In this document: piece after piece, positions 29,847-37,549 of the stretch | How the letters are laid out: each line of letters opens with the position of its first letter | How positions within the stretch are numbered: position 1 is the first letter of the stretch | Source: JBMYRH01 sp049602155 | Lineage (GTDB): Bacteria; Myxococcota_A; UBA9042; PHBI01; JBMYRH01 | NCBI GenBank assembly: GCA_049602155.1 | Contig: JBMYRH010000036.1 | Coordinates: 1-53,580 of the forward strand | DNA: 53,580 bases | Direction of reading: 5' to 3' | Made by a program: the position numbers and the translations under genes | Notes under the pieces: generated by a model | The model's database searches: none | Seen by the model: only the letters and a program-made list of their open reading frames with translations | Told to the model about the DNA's origin: nothing

Positions 29847-31126
29847 ACCGTGAACACTCGGATGCCGCTTTTGAGAATGCTCAGGTGCTGATGCCGGGCG
29901 GGGTGAACAGCCCCGCCAGAGCATGTCGCTCCGTGGGTGCTCAGCCCACGTTCACTGCCCGGGCTGAGGGGCCCTGGGTGTACGACGTTGACGGGCATGC
30001 CTACATCGACTTGGTGGGGGCGTTCGGGCCGATGATCCTCGGTCATAGCCACCCAGATGTTGTGGCCGCGATTGTGGCACAGGCGGCCGTGGGTCAAAGC
30101 TACGGCACCCCTACTGAAGGCGAGACTGCGCTCGCGGAGGCGGTCGTCGCGGCGGTCCCTGGGATCGAGCGGCTGCGGTTGGTCAATTCGGGCACCGAGG
30201 CGACCATGAGCGCGTTGCGTGTCGCCCGCGGCTTCACAGGGCGCTCAAAGGTCATCAAGTTCGAGGGCTGCTACCACGGGCATGTGGACGCGCTCCTCGT
30301 GAAAGCGGGAAGCGGCGCCATCACTTTGGGGACTCCGGACTCAGCGGGCGTCACGGTGGGAGCGGCGCAGGACACTCTGCTCGCCCCGTTCAACGACCTC
30401 TCCGCAGTGCAGGCTCTATTCGATGCACACGGGGATGATATCGCCGCAGTGATCCTGGAGCCCGTCGTGGGCAACATGGGTGTTGTGCCGCCGGTCGAGG
30501 GCTTCCTGGAGGGACTGCGCACGCTGACAACTGCTCGAGGAGCGCTGCTGGTCTTTGACGAGGTGATGACGGGGTTCCGCGTCGCTATGGGGGGAGCCCA
30601 AGAGCGCTTTGGGGTCATCCCAGACATGACGTGCTTGGGGAAGATCGTCGGAGGTGGCTTACCCGTCGGTGTGTACGGTGGCCGCGCGGACATCATGGGG
30701 GCCGTGGCGCCAGAGGGAGCCGTCTACCAAGCCGGCACCAATTCGGGGAACCCGTTGAGCGTCGCAGCCGGTCTCGCCACATTGAAGGTGCTCTCGGAGC
30801 AGCCGATTCATGACAAGGCAGAGGCCTTAGCGACGCGCCTAAATGAGGGCCTCACCGCCGCCGCTGCCGCTGCGGGCGTCACGGCGTGCGTGCAGCAAGT
30901 GGGCTCAATGCTCACGCTCTTTTTCACCTCCGGGCCCGTAGAGCGCATGGAGGACATCCCTGCTGATGCGCCCCCACGCTTCGGAGCGTTCTGGCGTGGG
31001 ATGCGTGACGAGGGGGTGATGCTACCTCCAAGCCAGTATGAAGCGTGGTTTGTCAGTGCGTCTCATGATGACGGGTTGATCGACAAGACGATCGCCGCAG
31101 CGGCGAAGGTCTTCGCGACCCTCTAA
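29843..31126 (+). CDS. hemL: Glutamate-1-semialdehyde 2,1-aminomutase
   Basis: 427 residues. HemL converts glutamate-1-semialdehyde to 5-aminolevulinate, the first committed precursor of heme and other tetrapyrroles in the C5 pathway. Seen: MPGGVNSPARACRSVG, the PLP phosphate site VNSGTEATMSALR, FEGCYHGHVDALL, the PLP-contacting Asp in LLVFDEVMTGFRV and Lys267 in CLGKIVGGGLPVGVYGG that forms the Schiff base. Length is standard. It is translated from an ATG that overlaps the ABC-F stop, with GGAG 8 nt upstream. No other heme genes are in the window. The organism therefore makes ALA by the tRNA-Glu route. Confidence 0.97.
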   Translation: MNREHSDAAFENAQVLMPGGVNSPARACRSVGAQPTFTARAEGPWVYDVDGHAYIDLVGAFGPMILGHSHPDVVAAIVAQAAVGQSYGTPTEGETALAEAVVAAVPGIERLRLVNSGTEATMSALRVARGFTGRSKVIKFEGCYHGHVDALLVKAGSGAITLGTPDSAGVTVGAAQDTLLAPFNDLSAVQALFDAHGDDIAAVILEPVVGNMGVVPPVEGFLEGLRTLTTARGALLVFDEVMTGFRVAMGGAQERFGVIPDMTCLGKIVGGGLPVGVYGGRADIMGAVAPEGAVYQAGTNSGNPLSVAAGLATLKVLSEQPIHDKAEALATRLNEGLTAAAAAAGVTACVQQVGSMLTLFFTSGPVERMEDIPADAPPRFGAFWRGMRDEGVMLPPSQYEAWFVSASHDDGLIDKTIAAAAKVFATL

Positions 31127-31189
31127 AATCATGTAATGCGCGCCACGATGCAGCGGTGATGCCCTGCGAGTGTGCCGAAGTGGGGCCCC

Positions 31190-32293
31190 ATGAGCACAAG
31201 CTACGAGATCTTTGTCGCAGTGACGCCCGGTCTCGAGGAGGCCTTGGCGAGTGAGATCGCGGAGCACCTCCCTTCGGTGTCGACGCAGGTGCGACACGGT
31301 GGGGTGACGCTTCGGGGGACACAGGAGGTCCTGTGGACCGTCGCACATCGGAGTCGACTCGCCGAGACGGTGCGCGTGCGGGTAGGGCGCTTCAAGGCAC
31401 GCCACTTTGCAGAGCTGGAGTCTGGCCTCGCCCGCATCCCCTGGTCCGCGTACTTGCCTCGCACTGCATCTGTCACGGTCCAGGTTACGGCTCGTAAATC
31501 GGCGCTTTATCACTCTGGCGCGATCGCCGAGCGCGTCGTCAAAGCGCTTGATCGCCCGGTAGTGCCGCCAGATGACGCTCAGTTCCGACTCTGGGTCCGG
31601 ATGGTCAAGGATCACGCGACAGTGAGCGTGGATGCCGGCGGCGGTCTTTTGCATCGGCGTGGTTGGCGACAAGCCGTGGGGCGTGCTCCGCTCCGTGAGA
31701 CCCTCGCCGCCGCCTGCCTTCGCCTCGCGAATGTGGACTCGGAGCAGGCCCTTTGGGATCCGTTCTGCGGCTCGGGGACGATCCCAATCGAGGCGGCGTT
31801 AACGCGGTCTTTAGCGCCTTGTCAGGACAAGCGAGAGTTCGCATTTCAGGCATGGCCGACCTTTCAGTCTGAGGCCTATACGGCGTGGCGCACAGACACT
31901 CTGAAGGAGCGCGCGCCCATCAGCCCATGCTTCTTTGGCTCCGAACGCTCCGAGGAGACCTTGGGAGGAGCGCAGGCGAACGCGACACGGGCAGGCGTCG
32001 CGGACGCCTGTCGCTGGATGCCCGGGGACTTCGCGACGCATCTCGACGAGATCCCTCAAGGCGCCGCGGTCGTCTCTAACTTGCCTTATGGAAAGCGGCT
32101 GGGAGGCGGAACACCGCTCGAGCGTCTCTTTGGGCGCTTTGGTGAGTGCTTATCGAAGCGACCGGACCTCGGCCCTGTCGTGATCCTTGTGGGCAAGCGG
32201 CCTTTCGAGCGGGCGACGGGCTTGCAGTGGGAGGGCATCGGCTCCTTCGGGAACCGCGGTACGCCGACGCGTCTCCTCAGGCTCAAGCGCTGA
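31190..32293 (+). CDS. THUMP-domain 23S rRNA guanine-N2 methyltransferase (RlmL-type)
   Basis: 367 residues from the ATG at 31190 (a GTG at 31172 is an alternative). The N-terminal part (MSTSYEIFVAVTPGLEEALA) and a THUMP domain (about 40-155) bind RNA. The methyltransferase has DPFCGSGTIPIEAA (190-203) for S-adenosylmethionine and the catalytic SNLPYGKR (296-303), the (N/D)PPY-like motif of N2-guanine methylases. It corresponds to the N-terminal half of E. coli RlmL without the fused RlmK part. The expected target is a guanine in 23S rRNA, by family. It starts 63 nt after hemL on the same strand and ends 2 nt before the convergent small gene, so it probably closes the ABC-F/hemL transcript. 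Confidence 0.9.
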   Translation: MSTSYEIFVAVTPGLEEALASEIAEHLPSVSTQVRHGGVTLRGTQEVLWTVAHRSRLAETVRVRVGRFKARHFAELESGLARIPWSAYLPRTASVTVQVTARKSALYHSGAIAERVVKALDRPVVPPDDAQFRLWVRMVKDHATVSVDAGGGLLHRRGWRQAVGRAPLRETLAAACLRLANVDSEQALWDPFCGSGTIPIEAALTRSLAPCQDKREFAFQAWPTFQSEAYTAWRTDTLKERAPISPCFFGSERSEETLGGAQANATRAGVADACRWMPGDFATHLDEIPQGAAVVSNLPYGKRLGGGTPLERLFGRFGECLSKRPDLGPVVILVGKRPFERATGLQWEGIGSFGNRGTPTRLLRLKR

Positions 32294-32295
32294 GA

Positions 32296-32730
32296 CTAAA
32301 CCGGGCGAATGCTGGCCAGGAAGGCAGGTAGCGAGGAGAGCGCGAAGCGGAGCTGAGCATCGCCGAGCAGCGCTCCGCCTTCGATGACCTGGCCTTCAAG
32401 GTTTGTCCAGCGCTGCACGAGGTGATTGAACCCGAGGGACTTCCACCCATAGAAGCGACCGAGGCGTCCATCGTCACCTCTCCAGCTTAGTTCGTAGACG
32501 ATGCGGTGGCAGCCGAGGAGGTCGACCGTGATGGTTCCAGAGGCTGGGGTGGCCTCAAGTCGCTCGACGATGGCCACGTTGCCGTAGAGGCTCATGGGCT
32601 CTCCACGCCACATCCCGAAGACGCTCGGGGCTTGGACGTGGGCATTCACGGTCATCGTCGACGGGGCAGCGCCATCGCGTGGGACGAGTTGGCCTCGCAT
32701 GGTCTCTTGAAAGCGCACACCCAAGCTCAT
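32296..32730 (-). CDS. Small protein resembling the accessory domain of GMC oxidoreductases
   Basis: 144 residues. The pattern VRFQETMRGQL at the start, then GMWRGEPMSLYGNVAI, GCHRIVYELSWRGDDGR and GRFYGWKSLGF, is like a beta-rich accessory domain I remember being fused to large GMC (cholesterol-oxidase-like) oxidoreductases in actinobacteria and myxobacteria. Here it stands alone with no oxidoreductase beside it. It is cytoplasmic by lack of a signal. AGAGG lies about 10 nt before the ATG. It is the last gene of the minus-strand series from the sigma-54 activator, 18 nt after the stop of a lipoprotein gene. Domain memory is uncertain, so treat the function as unknown. Confidence 0.55.
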   Translation of the reverse strand: MSLGVRFQETMRGQLVPRDGAAPSTMTVNAHVQAPSVFGMWRGEPMSLYGNVAIVERLEATPASGTITVDLLGCHRIVYELSWRGDDGRLGRFYGWKSLGFNHLVQRWTNLEGQVIEGGALLGDAQLRFALSSLPAFLASIRPV

Positions 32731-32748
32731 GTCACAGTGCCTCTCGTC

Positions 32749-33246
32749 TCATAGGGAGCAGACGTAGACGCGCCACGCACCCTCGGCTTCAGGGTCGCGA
32801 CGGAGCGTGCACGGTGTGGGCATCGATTTCTCGTTGTGTACGAAGACCTTGATCTTATCTTCGCTCGGCGTCGTGGTCCTGACGACTCGGAAGTGAGGTT
32901 TGGTGTCGTCGGGCGTGAAGAGAGCGACCTTACGGCGAGACGCCGGGAAGTTCATCTCACGGTAACTTTGCAGGGCGTGGGGAGCGCTGATACTGGAATG
33001 CAGGACACCCCGCAGCGCCTCCCAGCCCGCGGCCTCATCAGGGTTCATCGCAGCGGCGATCACGGTTTGCAGCACAGCTTCAGGGCTCCCTTCAGCGGGC
33101 TGAGTCACGAGGACACCTGCCTCGACCTCTTCTTCCTCCTCCTGCAGATCAGCCGCAGGGGGAGGCGTGGTGGGAGATGGAGGGGCAGTCGGTCGCGTGC
33201 ATGCCACGATGCAGATGGTAGTGATGACGAGCACGATGACCCGCAT
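32749..33246 (-). CDS. Putative lipoprotein of unknown function
   Basis: 165 residues from the ATG at 33246, which has GGAGG 5 nt upstream; the longest frame begins at 33339 but adds nothing signal-like. The signal peptide is MRVIVLVITTICIVACTRP with lipobox IVAC (Cys16). A Pro-rich then acidic tether (PPSPTTPPPAADLQEEEEEV) precedes a folded domain with LQTVIAAAMNPDEAAGWEAL and, near the end, a strand-rich stretch with two cysteines (PCTLRRDPE, VYVCSL) that could pair. Nothing in the sequence names a function. It lies between the Rieske gene and the small GMC-domain-like gene on the same strand. Confidence 0.65.
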   Translation of the reverse strand: MRVIVLVITTICIVACTRPTAPPSPTTPPPAADLQEEEEEVEAGVLVTQPAEGSPEAVLQTVIAAAMNPDEAAGWEALRGVLHSSISAPHALQSYREMNFPASRRKVALFTPDDTKPHFRVVRTTTPSEDKIKVFVHNEKSMPTPCTLRRDPEAEGAWRVYVCSL

Positions 33247-33320
33247 GATGGCCTCCGAGGGAATGCTGGTGATCATAGCACAGCTGGGGCGATGCCCCAG
33301 GTCGTGCTTGGCACCTGGCA

Positions 33321-33698
33321 TCACTCGGTTTTGGGCCAACCTGGCGGCTCAGGCTGTATCGTGACGATGAGTGTGTCGCCGTCTTCCTTGGCGGGGAGTG
33401 ACTCTAGGCTGCGGCCGACGACAGGCCCCATAAAGCACTCGCCAGACTCCGGCAGGAACATGGCACCGTGCGAGTAGCACTGCAGGAATCGACGTGAAGG
33501 GTCCTGGACGTTTCCGTCGCCGAAGTCCAGGGAGTAGGTCACATGAGGGCAACGGTTCACGTAGACGCGGAGCACGCCCTCATGGCGCACGACAAAGGCG
33601 CCGAGGTGCTCTCCGTCACGTTCAAAGCGGAAGTGGCTAACGCCACCCTCGGGCAGCTCGGAGACGTCCACGCGGACCGTGTGCGGTTTAGTGTCCAA
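33321..33698 (-). CDS. Small Rieske [2Fe-2S] protein
   Basis: 125 residues from a TTG at 33698 that lies in the last codons of trxB; the longest frame starts at 33800 but runs antiphase through trxB. The Rieske pattern is complete: NRCPHVTYSL (Cys50, His52) and LQCYSHGAMFLPESGECF (Cys74, His77), followed by the GPVVGRSLESLP typical of ferredoxin-type Rieske proteins. Two Cys plus two His hold a [2Fe-2S] cluster. The start overlaps trxB by 11 nt, so the two are translated together. It probably carries electrons for an oxygenase or a redox partner. Start choice is inference; no better start exists without cutting into the domain. Confidence 0.85.
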   Translation of the reverse strand: MDTKPHTVRVDVSELPEGGVSHFRFERDGEHLGAFVVRHEGVLRVYVNRCPHVTYSLDFGDGNVQDPSRRFLQCYSHGAMFLPESGECFMGPVVGRSLESLPAKEDGDTLIVTIQPEPPGWPKTE

Positions 33699-34629
33699 GG
33701 TCCTGGGCCTCGAGCCACTTCTCAGCGTCCATGGCAGCCATGCAACCCATACCAGCGGCGGTGATCGCCTGGCGGTACCGGGTGTCGGCGACGTCGCCAC
33801 ACGCGAAGACCCCTTCGACGTTGGTGTCCGCTGGCCCCTCGAGCAGGATGTAGCCGTGATCGTCCGTCGTGATTTGGCCGTTCAAGAAGCCGGTGTTCGG
33901 GATGTGGCCGATCGCGAGGAAGATGCCGTCGGTCGCGAAGTCACTCTCCTCACCGGTCACGGTGTCAGTGAGCACGCAGCCGCTGATCACCTCGCCGTCG
34001 TCGCTGAGGTACTTGCTGATGGTCTTGTTCCAGAGGACCTCGACTTTGTCATTCGCGAGGACGCGGTCCTGCATGATCTTCGAGGCACGGAAGCTGTCGC
34101 GACGGTGGATTAGGGTCACCTTGGAGGCGAACTTGGTCAGGAAGTGGGCCTCCTCCATCGCGGAGTCGCCGCCCCCGATCACGACGATCTCTTTGCCGCG
34201 GTAGAAGAACCCATCGCAGGTGGCGCAGGTGCTTACGCCTCGACCGCGGAAGTTCTCTTCACCCTCAAGGCCGAGCCAACGGGCCGAGGCGCCCGTAGCG
34301 ATAATCAGCGAGTGCGCGAGGTGCACCTCGTCGTTCACGGTGACCTTGAAGGGGCGCTCCGACATGTCGACGTTGTCCACGATCTCGTAGTGATGCGTGC
34401 TGCCGAAGCGTTCGGCTTGGCGCCGCATAATGTCCATCAATTCGGGACCCATGATGCCGTCTTCGAACCCGGGGAAGTTCTCGACCTCCGTCGTGATCGT
34501 GAGCTGACCACCCGGCTGAAGTCCCTCGAACACGATCGGGGCCAGGTTGGCGCGCGCTGCGTAAATGGCGGCTGTTAGACCTGAGGGGCCGGAGCCGATG
34601 ATGATCATGTTGTGAACGTTAGTCGACAT
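33688..34629 (-). CDS. trxB: Thioredoxin reductase (NADPH)
   Basis: 313 residues from the ATG at 34629 (GGAAGAG upstream); the frame extends to 34692. The flavoenzyme passes electrons from NADPH to thioredoxin. Seen: the FAD-binding MIIIGSGPSGLTAAIYAARA, the redox pair CATC (Cys135, Cys138, the same positions as in E. coli) in STCATCDGFFYRG, the NADPH site VVIGGGDSAMEEAHFL and the C-terminal FAD contact GVFACGDVADTRYRQAITAAGMG. Length and residues are standard. It is preceded by the membrane-protein gene 84 nt upstream and overlaps the Rieske gene by 11 nt, an unusual partner for trxB. Confidence 0.97.
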   Translation of the reverse strand: MSTNVHNMIIIGSGPSGLTAAIYAARANLAPIVFEGLQPGGQLTITTEVENFPGFEDGIMGPELMDIMRRQAERFGSTHHYEIVDNVDMSERPFKVTVNDEVHLAHSLIIATGASARWLGLEGEENFRGRGVSTCATCDGFFYRGKEIVVIGGGDSAMEEAHFLTKFASKVTLIHRRDSFRASKIMQDRVLANDKVEVLWNKTISKYLSDDGEVISGCVLTDTVTGEESDFATDGIFLAIGHIPNTGFLNGQITTDDHGYILLEGPADTNVEGVFACGDVADTRYRQAITAAGMGCMAAMDAEKWLEAQDLGH

Positions 34630-34713
34630 CGCATCTCTTCCTAGCAGGGGGGCTTGCCAGGGGACAATCTCGCAACCTGTCTGTGGTTGCAATAGCTTCG
34701 TTCGCCTAAGCGG

Positions 34714-35391
34714 TTAAGGGAGGAATGGCCGCCACACGATACGCGCTATTTGCAATGCCCGTTCAGGGTCCGCGACGACGCTGCCGCGTAGCGCGATTGT
34801 CAGGGATTGGCCGTCGTAAGAGAGCCCCTCAAAGTCAGGTCCAAGGGGTTCGGCCACTGAGAGCACGGCGGCTGTGACCCCTTGGCCGATGAGGCTGATA
34901 AAGCGATCGTCGTCGTTACTCTCAGCGTGGAATCGACCTGCGAGCCATGACTCGACCATAGCGCTCCTGTGCAGCGCGGGCCCGCTGTTGTGTCGGCCGT
35001 CTGGGGGGAGTGCTGGTGGCGGGGCTCCCGTGGGCCACAGTCGGAAAGCCATCGGCTGCTCACCAATCGGTGTGGAGATCCGCCCTCGCATCGGTCGGCC
35101 AGGGGTGTGGGCGAGGTGAACGATCAGCGGTTGGTCTCCGTGGTGCACCGAGATGAGTTTGGGCCGCATGACAGCGCCTGGCAGCGTTGCCCAGTGTGTT
35201 CGTAGTGCGGTGAGCACTGAGTTTGCGGAGCGTAAGGCTCGCCAACGTCGCCAGAGCGCCCAACCCAGGGCTCCACCACCGACTGTCACCGCGGGGCCGA
35301 GGCTCTGAGGGCCCATCGCGACGACGGCCGCGAAGGAGCCAACGATGACACCGACGAGCCAGAGGGGGACAGCTCGCTCTCTCGCGCTCAC
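34714..35391 (-). CDS. Membrane-anchored protein of unknown function
   Basis: 225 residues. Two adjacent hydrophobic helices near the N-terminus (LWLVGVIVGSFAAVVAMG and AVTVGGGALGWALWRRW) are followed by an Arg/His-rich soluble domain (about 50-225) with strand-like segments (LIVHLAHTPGRPMRG; EQPMAFRLWPTGAPPPA). No family recognised. The GTG start overlaps the stop of the preceding lipoprotein gene by 4 nt, so it is the fourth gene of the sigma-54-led unit. It could anchor the unit's surface components in the inner membrane (inference). Confidence 0.65.
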   Translation of the reverse strand: MSARERAVPLWLVGVIVGSFAAVVAMGPQSLGPAVTVGGGALGWALWRRWRALRSANSVLTALRTHWATLPGAVMRPKLISVHHGDQPLIVHLAHTPGRPMRGRISTPIGEQPMAFRLWPTGAPPPALPPDGRHNSGPALHRSAMVESWLAGRFHAESNDDDRFISLIGQGVTAAVLSVAEPLGPDFEGLSYDGQSLTIALRGSVVADPERALQIARIVWRPFLP

Positions 35392-36983
35392 AGGGTGTGT
35401 GGCACGAGGAGGTCCACCATGCCCGTCGCATCTGTCGTCCCCTTCACCAAGACCCTGGGCTGCGCTCCCTCGGTGTGGTCGGGGTAAAGCTCGACAGTGA
35501 CGTCAGGGATGGGGGTGCCGTCTGGGTCAGTGATCGTGATGCGAGCCAAGCTGGGAGGGGGGAGCGTCACATGGAGCTGTGTGGCGTCCGCTACCGTGAG
35601 CCCATCATGCTGGGTGGGCGGCGCGCCCGAGGCCGCGTTCGGGATGACCGTGAGGTCGTAAGTGCCCTCGTCGAGGTGAAGGGCGTAGCGCCCAGTCGGG
35701 TCGATGTGAGTGATGAACGGAGGTGGGCTGATCGAGAGCGCTCCGCCTGCCTCTCCATCGACGCGTCGACGCGCTTGGACCTGACCCGCCTCAATGAGTT
35801 CGCCGTTGACGTCGACGATCGTCCCCTCCAAGAGCACCCGGTTGGGGACGAGGAGGGTGTGGACTGGGACGCTGTCGTCACTGGCCTCCCAAGTGACGGA
35901 GGTCAACAAGGTCCCGAATTCCTGACCCGGAGGCGAGGCGACAAGTACATCGTAAGTCCCCGGCAGGACCTCCACGGTGGCCATCCCCATGTCGTCAGTC
36001 ATCGCCGTCGTCGTCAGTTGACCTGTCGCGAGGTGACCTGCGAGCACGAGGTTGGCGCCCGAGACAGGCTGCTCGGTGCCCTTGGCGTCGATCCGAGCCA
36101 CGTATAGGGGGGCGTGGAGCGGTGTGTCACTCTCGGGGGGCGCGGGTAGCACGATCTCAAGGTTGTCGGAGGGGGGGAGTGCCTCGCTCACGAACGTGGG
36201 GAAGAGCGTGCCGCCTTCCGGGGGCTCAACGCGCACTCGGATCGAGCCGGTGCCTGGTGGGAGTCGCAGATCGAAGGCGCTCTGCGGGGTCTCAAGGGTC
36301 ACGGTCGGGAGGGCGTGCCCGGCGTCGAGGAGGACAGTCATGCGGCATTGCGCCACGGGTTTACCGCTGGGCCAGGTGACCCAGCCAGCCAGCTTCACGT
36401 AATCGCCTAAGGCTGGCAGGGTCAGATCGAGGTTCCCGGAGACGAGGTCCTCTGCTGCGATATGGAACGTGTGAGGGGGGAGCGCCTTGTCGTCGGGGCG
36501 GAAGGAAACGGTGTAGTCCCTGCCCGGAAGCAGCCTCAGAGCGTAACCTTGGCCTGAGGCGTCTAGGCCGTCAGAGGAGCGGGCTGTGAAGCGGTAGTCC
36601 ATCCCTTCAATCTCGCCATGGGCGCGCGCCTCTAGCTCCCCAGGGAGGTTGCTCACGAAGGCATCTCCGGCGTTGCGAACGACCCCGGTGAGCTCCACGG
36701 TCTGGACCAGTTGAACGGTGAGCGCGGGGGCGTCGTCGAGGATGAGTTGAGGGACCTGTTGCTGGAGAAATGGGCTCCCGGGTGGCGTCGTGATGCGGGC
36801 TCTGAACACCAGCTGCTCCGCGACTGGCTCGACGCAGTACCCGTAGGTGCAGCCAAGAGAGCCAGCACATTGACTCGTGCCGCTGCACGCGGAGGTCGTT
36901 AGCGCGACTGGGGTACCTTCATCGCAACCCACAGCGCCGAGCGAGAGGAGACAGAGGGCAAAGAGTGGGAGGTTGCGCGTCAT
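35388..36983 (-). CDS. Lipoprotein with carboxypeptidase-regulatory-like repeats
   Basis: 531 residues from the ATG at 36983, which overlaps the stop of the upstream gene by 4 nt (ATGA). The signal peptide ends LSLGAVGCDEG (Cys20). Next is a cysteine-rich knot (TSACSGTSQCAGSLGCTYGYCVEP), then several beta-sandwich repeats of the carboxypeptidase-regulatory type, shown by VEVLPGTYDVLVASPPGQEF, LHLDEGTYDLTVIP and ITDPDGTPIPDVTVELYPD. Such domains build stalks or scaffold proteins at the cell surface. No enzyme motif is present. The start, the cysteine knot and the shared unit with a second lipoprotein point to a surface structure whose parts are made together. Confidence 0.75.
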   Translation of the reverse strand: MTRNLPLFALCLLSLGAVGCDEGTPVALTTSACSGTSQCAGSLGCTYGYCVEPVAEQLVFRARITTPPGSPFLQQQVPQLILDDAPALTVQLVQTVELTGVVRNAGDAFVSNLPGELEARAHGEIEGMDYRFTARSSDGLDASGQGYALRLLPGRDYTVSFRPDDKALPPHTFHIAAEDLVSGNLDLTLPALGDYVKLAGWVTWPSGKPVAQCRMTVLLDAGHALPTVTLETPQSAFDLRLPPGTGSIRVRVEPPEGGTLFPTFVSEALPPSDNLEIVLPAPPESDTPLHAPLYVARIDAKGTEQPVSGANLVLAGHLATGQLTTTAMTDDMGMATVEVLPGTYDVLVASPPGQEFGTLLTSVTWEASDDSVPVHTLLVPNRVLLEGTIVDVNGELIEAGQVQARRRVDGEAGGALSISPPPFITHIDPTGRYALHLDEGTYDLTVIPNAASGAPPTQHDGLTVADATQLHVTLPPPSLARITITDPDGTPIPDVTVELYPDHTEGAQPRVLVKGTTDATGMVDLLVPHTL

Positions 36984-37549
36984 TCGCAGAAACACTCCCC
37001 GCGCTCGGTGATCTCGATATCCCAGCTGAGCCGAACAAGGCTCCCGTCGCCTGTCGTGGCGTGCACGCCCGCAGCGTTGAAGGCGAGCGGTGGTCGGTCC
37101 ATGATGAAGGCCTCTATCCGCACGTAGTCGTCATTGGCCGCAGCGGCAGGGGGGCTGCAGGCGTCGAAGTCGAAGTCGTACCCAATGGCGTCGACGTTGC
37201 CGATGTCGTCCTCGTTGTTCACGAGCCAGAAGACATTCAGCGTGTCGGCTTCGTCGGGGTCGAAGACGGCTGGGTCGAGACGGAACTCGACGGGGACGGT
37301 GTCGCAGTTGAGCGCCACCTTGATGGAGGTGTCCAGGGGCGGCTGGAGCAGCGACGGGTCGACCTCGACCGGCGCGTTGAACTCCGGATCGATCTCGTAG
37401 TCGGGGATGGGACATGCGGATGACATTACGGACCACATCGCAAGCAAGGGCCATACCAACGGTGCAACCCTCTGATAACGAGCGGCTTTTGCTCCGCGGG
37501 GTGGGGCGGGATGCCAATTTGTCCGTGAGAACCCTGACACCGGTGTCAC
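36980..37549 (-). CDS. Lipoprotein of unknown function
   Basis: 189 residues. A GTG at 37549 overlaps the stop of the sigma-54 activator by 4 nt (GTGA). About 30 residues of basic lead precede the hydrophobic stretch LVWPLLAMWSVMSSACPIP with Cys46 as the predicted lipidated residue. The mature part is beta-rich and acidic (YEIDPEFNAPVEVDPSLL), with VPVEFRLDPAVFDPDEAD and two cysteines at the end (ECFCE). A TTG inside the hydrophobic stretch, at codon 31 (37459), is a shorter alternative start. The family is not recognised. Its position, wedged between the regulator and a second lipoprotein with overlaps at both ends, means it is made together with them. Confidence 0.6.
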   Translation of the reverse strand: MTPVSGFSRTNWHPAPPRGAKAARYQRVAPLVWPLLAMWSVMSSACPIPDYEIDPEFNAPVEVDPSLLQPPLDTSIKVALNCDTVPVEFRLDPAVFDPDEADTLNVFWLVNNEDDIGNVDAIGYDFDFDACSPPAAAANDDYVRIEAFIMDRPPLAFNAAGVHATTGDGSLVRLSWDIEITERGECFCE

